From assembly GCA_035353175.1 (NCBI GenBank), contig DAOPZC010000001.1, positions 186,001 to 250,000 of the forward strand: 64,000 nt of DNA, read 5' to 3'. The stretch comes from DAOPZC01 sp035353175 (lineage in GTDB: Bacteria > Verrucomicrobiota > Kiritimatiellia > RFP12 > UBA1067). Below the pieces are notes generated by a model that did not search any database, was not told the origin of the DNA, and saw nothing but the letters and a program-made list of their open reading frames with translations. Positions 24,742 to 31,922 of the stretch are shown one piece after another (the first letter of the stretch is position 1; each line of letters opens with the position of its first letter). The translations under genes were made by a program, and so were the position numbers.

Positions 24742-26112
24742 ATGCAGACCAATAGGCGAGGATTTCTCAGAAACGCAGCGTGGATGGGAGGCGCGGCCGC
24801 TCTGATTTCGCAGACGGGGTGCAAGGGCCTGTCCGCGTTGACGGCCGGGCGCGGCGCGAACATGGCCGGGTTCCGGGTCGAGCCGATGGAGCGGATCCGC
24901 GTGGGCATCATCGGGATCGGGGCGCGCGGCACGGGTTTCGTGAAGCGCCTGTCGGCGATTCCCGACGTGGACATCATGGCCCTGTGCGACGTGCGCGAGG
25001 AACGCGTGGCGCGCGAGTCCAAGGCGCTGGTCGGGCAGGGCAAGCCGGCGCCGGCCGCCTTTTTTGGTACGCCGGAGATTTGGCGCAAGCTGTGTGAGAT
25101 GCGGGAGATCGACGTGGTCTATGTGGTCACGCCCTGGCTCTGGCATGCGCCCATGGCGCTGTATGCGATGCAGTGCGGCAAACACGTGGCCGTGGAAGTG
25201 CCCGCCGCCATGACCGTCGAGGACTGCTGGCGGCTGGTGGACACGGCGGAAGCCACGCGCCGTCATTGCATGATTTTAGAGAACTGCTGTTACGGCCAGA
25301 ACGAGCTGCTCGCGCTCAACCTCTGCCGCCAAGGCGTTCTGGGCGACCCGATCCACGGCGAGGCGGGCTACATCCACTACACCGGCAAATCGTATCTGGA
25401 AGAAGACCCCACCGATGAGAAGGGCGGGCAGTGGCGGCAGCGGTGGTACAAGCAGCACACCGGCAACGCCTACCCCACGCATGGGCTCGGCCCCGTATGC
25501 CAGTGGATGGGCATCAACCGCGGCGACCGGATGGACGCGCTGACCTCGATGAGCAGCGCGTCGCTCACGCGCAACCGCGCGGTGGCCGAGAAATACGGCA
25601 AGGACAGTCCGCAGGCTCGGGACGCCTACAAGATGGGCGACATCAACACCTCGCTGATCCGGACGCGCCGCGGCCGCACGCTCATGGTGCAGTTCGACAC
25701 CACCAATCCGCGGCCCTACAGCCGCATCAACATGATTTCGGGGACAAAGGGCATCTTTGCCGACTATCCGCTGCGCGTGGCGCTGGAGCCCGACGTGCAC
25801 GACTGGATGGACGCGAAGAAGCTCGAAGAGCTTGCGGTCAGGTATGCGCATCCGCTCTGGGACAAGAACGGCGAGGCCGCGAAAAAGATGGGCGGTCACG
25901 GCGGCATGGATTTCCTGATGGACCTGCGCTTCTGCCACTGCCTGCGGAACGGGCTGCCGCTCGACATCGACGTGTACGACACCGCGCTGTGGAGCTCGGT
26001 CGTGGAGCTGAGTGAACGGTCGGTCCTGAGCGGCGGATCGGCCGTGGAGGTGCCGGACTTCACGCGCGGCGGCTGGCAATCCGCCGCGCCGCTCGGTGTC
26101 GTGACGATGTGA
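24742..26112 (+). CDS. GH109-type Gfo/Idh/MocA glycosidase (alpha-N-acetylgalactosaminidase-like), copy 2
   Basis: 456 aa, the same length as copy 1 and closely similar throughout. It has a twin-arginine-like start (TNRRGFLRNAA) and a Cys after QTG as a possible lipobox. NAD motif GIGARGTGFV; GH109 signatures LENCCYG, YPTHGLGP near residue 244, INRGDRM, DTTNPRPYSR and GHGGMDF. It probably releases terminal alpha-GalNAc from mucin-type O-glycans. AAAGGA precedes the ATG, and the gene follows dctP by 20 bases, so it is likely co-transcribed with the TRAP system. Confidence 0.88.
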   Translation: MQTNRRGFLRNAAWMGGAAALISQTGCKGLSALTAGRGANMAGFRVEPMERIRVGIIGIGARGTGFVKRLSAIPDVDIMALCDVREERVARESKALVGQGKPAPAAFFGTPEIWRKLCEMREIDVVYVVTPWLWHAPMALYAMQCGKHVAVEVPAAMTVEDCWRLVDTAEATRRHCMILENCCYGQNELLALNLCRQGVLGDPIHGEAGYIHYTGKSYLEEDPTDEKGGQWRQRWYKQHTGNAYPTHGLGPVCQWMGINRGDRMDALTSMSSASLTRNRAVAEKYGKDSPQARDAYKMGDINTSLIRTRRGRTLMVQFDTTNPRPYSRINMISGTKGIFADYPLRVALEPDVHDWMDAKKLEELAVRYAHPLWDKNGEAAKKMGGHGGMDFLMDLRFCHCLRNGLPLDIDVYDTALWSSVVELSERSVLSGGSAVEVPDFTRGGWQSAAPLGVVTM

Positions 26113-26137
26113 GCCGAGACGGAAGGAGGCCCCGGAG

Positions 26138-26722
26138 ATGAAAGAGTTCTGGCTGTGCTTTGTGCCGCTGTTCGTGGCGGTGGACGCGATCGGCGTGTTG
26201 CCGCTATTTGTCTCGATGACGGAAGGACTGCCCGCGGACCGGCTGAGAAAGGTCGTTGCGCAGTCCGTCGTTACCGCCGCGACCGTGGCGCTCGCCTTTC
26301 TGCTCTTCGGCCCCCTCCTGCTGCGCTTCATGGGGATCACGGTCGCCGACTTCATGATCGCAGGCGGACTTTTGCTCCTGGTGATCGCGCTGAACGATCT
26401 CCTGTCGGGAGGAAAGCGTCGGCGCCTGCTGGAGCAGGCGGATCTCGGCGCCGTGCCGATCGGCGTGCCGCTGATCACCGGGCCGGGCGTTCTGACGACC
26501 TGCCTTCTCTTGGTCGGGCTGCACGGGCGGACCTTGACCGCCTCTGCCGTGGTCGTCAACATCGCGCTGGCGGGGTTGATCTTCGCTTTTTCAGGGAGGA
26601 TTACCCGCGCGATCGGATTGTCCGGGACGCGAACCGTTTCAAAAGTCGCCAGCCTGTTGTTGGCCGCGATCGCCGTCATGCTCATCCGCAAAGGGATCGC
26701 CGAGATCTTGAAAATGTTTTGA
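26138..26722 (+). CDS. MarC-family integral membrane protein
   Basis: 194 aa with six predicted helices. The MarC/UPF0056 signatures are visible: FVAVDAIGVLPLFVSMT near the N-terminus, FMIAGGLLLLVIALNDLL, and PIGVPLITGPGVLTT in the middle. The family has no settled function, although some members move small neutral amino acids. AGGAGG-rich sequence precedes the ATG. It ends 10 bases from the convergent IclR/AraC regulator gene. Probably the last gene of the TRAP/GH109 unit. Confidence 0.88.
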   Translation: MKEFWLCFVPLFVAVDAIGVLPLFVSMTEGLPADRLRKVVAQSVVTAATVALAFLLFGPLLLRFMGITVADFMIAGGLLLLVIALNDLLSGGKRRRLLEQADLGAVPIGVPLITGPGVLTTCLLLVGLHGRTLTASAVVVNIALAGLIFAFSGRITRAIGLSGTRTVSKVASLLLAAIAVMLIRKGIAEILKMF

Positions 26723-26732
26723 TCGGGGCCGG

Positions 26733-27650
26733 TCAGCCGGCGGCTGAGACGCCGGTGCCGCGCGTGTTTCCCGGTTGCGCCTGCATGCGATAGGCAAGGG
26801 GTGATTTGCCGGTCTTGCGCTTGAAAATGGCGGAGAAATGTTTCTGGTTGCAGAAGCCTGTGCGCTCGGCGACCGAGGTGACGGCCAAGCCTGTCCGCAG
26901 CAGGCGGCAGGCCTTCGCGATGCGCAGGCCGAGGTGGTATTGTCCCAGCGTGGTGCCGGTTTCGGCGCGGAAGGCCGTGCGTAGCGTCGAGTAGCTTACG
27001 CCGGCGGCTTTGGCGAGGGCCGCATAGTCGATCGGATCTTGCGGATGCGCGGCCATTTTCGCGCACGCTGCGGCGACGCACGGCGTGCGGTGGGGCCGTG
27101 CCGTTCGCTGCGCGGCGGCGTTCTCCAGTTCCTTCTCGATGCGCCGGGCCGCCGCTTGAAGGCGTCGGATGCTGGCGAGGAGTTTCTTGGAGGGAAGTCG
27201 CTTGTCGATGCCGGAAACCCACAGGGCGGCGACCGGCATGCGTTTGGCGTCGAGGACCGCCACGCCGCCGCAGTGGCACCCTTCGATTTCCTCCGATAGG
27301 TCGGTGGCGTAGCCGGCTTTGCGGATGCGGGCGATTTCCGACTCGAAGCCGCGCCGGTCGGTGATCGTGTGCGGCGTGAGGCGTTTGAACCTGACCCTTT
27401 TCAGCAGGGCGTCCCGCCGTTTGTCGGGCAGCGCGGCGACGAAGGCCTTGCCCGGCGCCGAGGTGTAGAGAGGCGTGGCGGTTCCGTCCTCGAAGGCGAA
27501 GCAGACGTAATCCGGGCCGCGGATGTGGCTCACGATGACGCTCTTGAGCCGCTTCTCGTCGAGTACGGAAAGGCCGAAGGTTTCCGTCATCCGGCACTGG
27601 ATGGACCGCAGAAACGGGGCGGCAAGTTTTCTCAACGCTTCGTGTCGCAT
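26733..27650 (-). CDS. Hybrid regulator: IclR effector domain joined to AraC helix-turn-helix
   Basis: 305 aa from the ATG at 27650. Residues about 20-185 match the IclR ligand-binding domain: LYTSAPGKAFVAALP, LTPHTITDRRGFESEIARI, GYATDLSEEIEGCHCGGVAV. The usual N-terminal winged helix of IclR proteins is missing. Instead residues about 215-300 form an AraC-type double helix-turn-helix (AKAAGVSYSTLRTAF, then VAERTGFCNQKHFSAIFKRK). This swap of DNA-binding domain is uncommon. It is divergent from the large cytochrome-like gene at 27816, with a palindrome between them, and is a likely regulator of that gene. No Shine-Dalgarno is seen; a TTG at 27698 is an alternative start. Confidence 0.85.
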   Translation of the reverse strand: MRHEALRKLAAPFLRSIQCRMTETFGLSVLDEKRLKSVIVSHIRGPDYVCFAFEDGTATPLYTSAPGKAFVAALPDKRRDALLKRVRFKRLTPHTITDRRGFESEIARIRKAGYATDLSEEIEGCHCGGVAVLDAKRMPVAALWVSGIDKRLPSKKLLASIRRLQAAARRIEKELENAAAQRTARPHRTPCVAAACAKMAAHPQDPIDYAALAKAAGVSYSTLRTAFRAETGTTLGQYHLGLRIAKACRLLRTGLAVTSVAERTGFCNQKHFSAIFKRKTGKSPLAYRMQAQPGNTRGTGVSAAG

Positions 27651-27681
27651 GCCGACAGTATAAAACAAGCGCCGTACGAAC

Positions 27682-27696
27682 GACAATCGGATTGTC
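27682..27696. promoter_or_regulatory. Perfect 7-1-7 palindrome in the divergent gap
   Basis: GACAATC and GATTGTC flank a single G, 32 bases upstream of the hybrid regulator's ATG and 120 bases before the large gene at 27816. A TTGTCG / TATACT pair with an 18-base spacer reading toward the regulator overlaps it. It is a candidate operator for the regulator itself. Confidence 0.45.
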
Positions 27697-27815
27697 AAAT
27701 TACGTACTTCCTAAAAGGCGGAAATATGTCATGAGGTGGGTAGACAGCGTGTCCGGATTTTGTCTTAATGGCGGTGATCGGGATCGGCGGAAGGTTGAGA
27801 GAGGGGGAGGGGAAG

Positions 27816-30800
27816 ATGAAAGGCTTGAAATCGGGGCTGACGCTTCTCGCAGTGTTGATGACGTTCTGTGTTGGAGCTGACACGGCGGACGACGCGCTGG
27901 GCTTGGCGCAGCGCACGCTGGCTTACGTTGAAAAGTCGGCGAAGCGGCCCGAGATGGCGGCGGAATTGGCCGGCTTGGCGCAGAAGCTGCCGCAGACCCG
28001 AGACGCGGGGGCAAGAGCCGCGCTCGAGGTCGAGGTCCGGGCTTTGCGCCGGAAGATCCTTTTCTCGCATCCGGATTTGGCTTTTGACCGGTTGCTGGCC
28101 TGCCAGCGCAACCTGCCCTATTCGCATGCCACCCACATGGTCGACCAGTATCTGGGGCGGTATTCCCGTGCGGGGGGCGCGGGGCTGATCGTCATTGAGG
28201 ATTGGAAAAACACGCCGAAGAAACGGGAGATCCTCTGCGGCAAACTGCCCTCGGGAACGACGCTGAATCCGGATCTGCACGGGGACGCGGACCGGGTGCT
28301 GTTCGCCTTCTGCGATCACACGGACCGCCGCACGCCCCTCCAGAAACTGATCCGGGTGCCCAGCGATACGCTGGGGAGAAAGATCTCCCGCACCGCAAGC
28401 TCTATCGGCCGCTCGGTGGACCGCGTGGATCCGACGAATCCGATCTTCGATGATGAGCCGTTCAATCATCCGGCTACGGCCTGGCGCTATTTCATCTATG
28501 AGGCCGCGCTGGACGGCTCCTGGGTCCGTCAGTTGACCGGCACGGACAGAGATCCCATGACCACATGGGAAGGCCGGCAGACGGTTTTGATCGAAGACGT
28601 GGATCCCTGTTATCTGCCGGACGGCGGTTTTGCCTTTTCGTCCACACGTTGCCAAGGCTATGGGCGCTGCCATGGGAGTCGCTACGCGCCGTCGTTCATG
28701 CTCTACCGGGCGGACAAGGACGGGTCGAACATCCGCCAGCTCTCGTTCGGCGAGGCGAACGAATGGGAGCCGAGCGTGTTGAATGACGGGCGTATCGCAT
28801 ATACCCGTTGGGATTACATCGACCGGAACGCCGTTCCGTGGCAGAGCCTTTGGAGCATGAATCCGGACGGAACGGCCACCGCGCATTTCTTCGGCAACTA
28901 TACGCCGGTCCCCAAAGTGCTGAGCGAGGTGAAAGCCATTCCCGGCACGCACGTGGTGGCGGCGACCGGCGGGGCCCACCACTTATTTACGGCGGGCTGC
29001 CCGGTCCTCATCGACACGCACATCAACGAGGACGGCGAACAAGCCATCACCAAAATCACGCCGGAGATCACGTATCCGGGCAGTCCTTGGAAAGACACCG
29101 GCTATTACGCCAATCCGTTCCCGGTGAACGACACGCTCTTCTTCGCCAGTTTCTCGCCCATGGGCTTCCACAAAGGCGACACCAATTATTGCTCGTATGG
29201 CTGGTCAGCCGCTTGGCCGTCCACGAACTCGTTCACGGTGTACCTCGTCGACACGTTGGGCGGACGCGAGCCGATTTTTGCGGATCAGCAGATCAGCACC
29301 TTTTCTCCGATTCCGGTCCGCAAACAGAAACGCCCCCCCGTCATCACCTCGAATCTCCCGACACCCGAGAAGGCCCCGGACACGGGGGTCTGTTCCGTGG
29401 AGAACATTTACGACTGCCGGATGCCGATCAAAAAAGGGTGCGTCAAAACCTTGCGCCTGAACCGGATCATGACGCAGTGGACCGCGACCCACCCCGAGCG
29501 CAATGACCTGGGGGGATATTCGCTCCATAAGAAACCGATCGGCACGGTGCCGGTCAATCCGGACGGCTCCGTGGCGTTCCGGATGCCGGCGGGCGTCCCG
29601 GTGCAGCTGCAGGCGCTGGACGAGAACGGCATGGCGGTCATGACCATGCGGTCGTTCATTTATGTCCAGAAAGGCGAGCAGCTGCGGTGTGTGGGCTGCC
29701 ACGAGAATAGGATGCAGGCGCCCCGGCAGTTTTCCCGCAAGAACATTCCTGTGTCAGAACCGGTACCGATCCCGAATACCGAGAACGGCGTGGGGTATGA
29801 CCGCCAGGCGCGTCCGGTTTTTGACCGTCACTGCGTTTCCTGCCACGGGCTGAAACCGGGGACGGAACAGGCCGGCGGATTGTCGCTGATCGGCCAGGGC
29901 GGCTGGGCGGCGCTGACGCGGACGAAGGGCCAGAAGCGGCCGCCGGAAATCCTTGTCGCCCGCGCCCATGCCTACACGGAGACGGGGAGCAGCCAGACGA
30001 ACGATTATTTTGCGGCGCCGAGTCGCCTGACCCAGAAACTGCTGGCCGGCCACAGCGGCGTCAAGCTGACGCCGTCGGAGTGGTCAGACCTGATCATCTG
30101 GATGGATCTGAACGCGCAGGAGTTGCCGTGCCCCAGCTGGAATCTGCCGGAGCTCGCCACCCACGCGCCCGCGGGCGTCATGGCGTTGCGGGAATATGTC
30201 CGTACCCTGTTCGGCGACGAGGTGTCCCGGCAGCCGTATGAGGCGCTGGTGAATATGACGCTTCCCGAGAAGAGCCGGATCCTGCTGGCGCCTCTGCCGC
30301 TGGCGCATGGCGGCTGGGGACAGTTCGCCGGGGAGAAAGGCTACACGGGCAAGGACGATCCGCGTTTCCGCAAAATGGACGCGCTGGTCCGGGCTTCTTT
30401 TAAGGCGCCGCCTGACGAGAACCTGCATGGCACGTGTAACCGGCGGGAGGCTTGCCGCTGCCGTGACTGCTGGGTGTGGATGGGACGCTACAACGCGCAG
30501 CCCGGGACGCACGGCACGGTCACGTTGCCGGCCGTCGGCCGATTGACCAACGCCGTGCCGGTCACCCTTCAGGACGGGGTCGCGGGCACGCTCGCTTTGC
30601 AGGGGGCCGGCGCGGTCACGTTCGGCCGGGACGTGCAGGCCGTTGACACGCTTCAGCTTGAGAACGGCGCGACCGCCTGCGTCGGCGGCGAACGTCTCCG
30701 GATCGGCAAGCTGGTCTTGGCCTCCGGTGCGACCTTGGCCGCAGCGTCCGGCGAGGCGGCCGGTGTGAAAACCGTGGTTCTGGATGGAGACGAAACGTCT

Positions 30801-31862
30801 TTTCTTTTCGGCGCGCTGAAAGAAGGACCGCGATCCCCTTTGGCCGTGCTGAAGACGGGGGGCGGTGTCCTGTACGTGTCGGGAAAACAGCCGTTTGCCG
30901 GCGCGCTGACGATCGATGGGGGCGTGGTGCGCGTCCAAGACGAATCCGCGCCGTTCCTTTCCGGGCTCTCGTTCCATTTGGATGCCGCCGAAAAAGCGTG
31001 TCTGAAAATCGGCACCGACGGCGCCGTGACGGAATGGAAAGAACAGCTGACCGGCGCCGTGTTGCATCAGACCGTTCCCGAATGTCCCTGTCCGGCTTAT
31101 CAGCAGCAGGGCATCAACGGTTTGCCCGCCGTCTATTTCGCGGGCCTGACCAACCGGCTTGCCACAGGCGACCTGTTCACGCAGCAGACGGTTTTCATCG
31201 TCAACCAGCCGGAGGGCTCGCCGCAGTACGGCGGCCTCTGGGGCGCTGAGAATGCCAGCCAGGGCGCCGATTACGGCATCCGCTGCGTCGGCGGAAACGT
31301 TTGGGCCGGGGGCACAAACTTGCCCTACAACTATTTCAACACGTTCGACCGTTATCGCATCAACGGCGCGGAAGAGGTCCGGTTCACGCCCGGTCAGCCG
31401 CACATTCTTTGCGCGCAGCGTGATCGTGCGGATCTGTTGACGATGCCGGTCGCGCTCGGCTCCTATTTCTGGCCGATGGGCCGGTCGTATCACGGCAAGA
31501 TCGGCGAGGTGCTGGCGTATAGCCGGCTGCTGACGGAAGCGGAACGCCAGGCGGTCGAGAATTATTTGTCCAAGAAATGGCTGGGCAAAACCTTGCACGC
31601 TCAGGGGAAGGAAGGGGCAGAGGCAGCAAGACGTCTTCCCGCAATGGCCGATGTGTGTGTCGGCAAACAGGGGACATTGGACTTGAACGGGCAGAGCCTG
31701 CGTGTTGCGGCGCTGTCCGGTTCGGGGCGGATCATCAACAGCCGGCCCACGCCGGCGGTGTTGACGGTCGAAGGGAAATCGGCCTATGTCGGAGCGATGG
31801 CGCAAAACGTCCGGCTCGTGACCGAGGCCGGGCGCAACGGCGCTGCGGCGGACAGGCCATGA
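27816..31862 (+). CDS. Large secreted cytochrome-like protein with HZS-alpha-type domain and C-terminal adhesin module
   Basis: 1348 aa with a signal peptide (LTLLAVLMTFCVGADT). Residues about 60-600 resemble the hydrazine-synthase alpha middle-domain family seen in PVC bacteria: LPDGGFAFSSTRCQGYGRCH, DGSNIRQLSFGEANEWEPS, YTRWDYIDR. Two haem sites follow, CVGCH and CVSCH, then a Cys cluster near 875-890 (CNRREACRCRDC, then WVWMGR). From about 900 the sequence becomes autotransporter-associated beta-strand and LamG-like (ENYLSKKWLGK), which the downstream paralogue lacks. A strong GGGGAGGGG site precedes the ATG. Probably extracellular or surface-exposed; redox substrate unknown. Confidence 0.8.
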   Translation: MKGLKSGLTLLAVLMTFCVGADTADDALGLAQRTLAYVEKSAKRPEMAAELAGLAQKLPQTRDAGARAALEVEVRALRRKILFSHPDLAFDRLLACQRNLPYSHATHMVDQYLGRYSRAGGAGLIVIEDWKNTPKKREILCGKLPSGTTLNPDLHGDADRVLFAFCDHTDRRTPLQKLIRVPSDTLGRKISRTASSIGRSVDRVDPTNPIFDDEPFNHPATAWRYFIYEAALDGSWVRQLTGTDRDPMTTWEGRQTVLIEDVDPCYLPDGGFAFSSTRCQGYGRCHGSRYAPSFMLYRADKDGSNIRQLSFGEANEWEPSVLNDGRIAYTRWDYIDRNAVPWQSLWSMNPDGTATAHFFGNYTPVPKVLSEVKAIPGTHVVAATGGAHHLFTAGCPVLIDTHINEDGEQAITKITPEITYPGSPWKDTGYYANPFPVNDTLFFASFSPMGFHKGDTNYCSYGWSAAWPSTNSFTVYLVDTLGGREPIFADQQISTFSPIPVRKQKRPPVITSNLPTPEKAPDTGVCSVENIYDCRMPIKKGCVKTLRLNRIMTQWTATHPERNDLGGYSLHKKPIGTVPVNPDGSVAFRMPAGVPVQLQALDENGMAVMTMRSFIYVQKGEQLRCVGCHENRMQAPRQFSRKNIPVSEPVPIPNTENGVGYDRQARPVFDRHCVSCHGLKPGTEQAGGLSLIGQGGWAALTRTKGQKRPPEILVARAHAYTETGSSQTNDYFAAPSRLTQKLLAGHSGVKLTPSEWSDLIIWMDLNAQELPCPSWNLPELATHAPAGVMALREYVRTLFGDEVSRQPYEALVNMTLPEKSRILLAPLPLAHGGWGQFAGEKGYTGKDDPRFRKMDALVRASFKAPPDENLHGTCNRREACRCRDCWVWMGRYNAQPGTHGTVTLPAVGRLTNAVPVTLQDGVAGTLALQGAGAVTFGRDVQAVDTLQLENGATACVGGERLRIGKLVLASGATLAAASGEAAGVKTVVLDGDETSFLFGALKEGPRSPLAVLKTGGGVLYVSGKQPFAGALTIDGGVVRVQDESAPFLSGLSFHLDAAEKACLKIGTDGAVTEWKEQLTGAVLHQTVPECPCPAYQQQGINGLPAVYFAGLTNRLATGDLFTQQTVFIVNQPEGSPQYGGLWGAENASQGADYGIRCVGGNVWAGGTNLPYNYFNTFDRYRINGAEEVRFTPGQPHILCAQRDRADLLTMPVALGSYFWPMGRSYHGKIGEVLAYSRLLTEAERQAVENYLSKKWLGKTLHAQGKEGAEAARRLPAMADVCVGKQGTLDLNGQSLRVAALSGSGRIINSRPTPAVLTVEGKSAYVGAMAQNVRLVTEAGRNGAAADRP

Positions 31863-31922
31863 CGGAGGCACTTCCTCCTCGTAGGGATCGACAGAACACG
31901 TATTTTTTGGCTTAATGAAATC

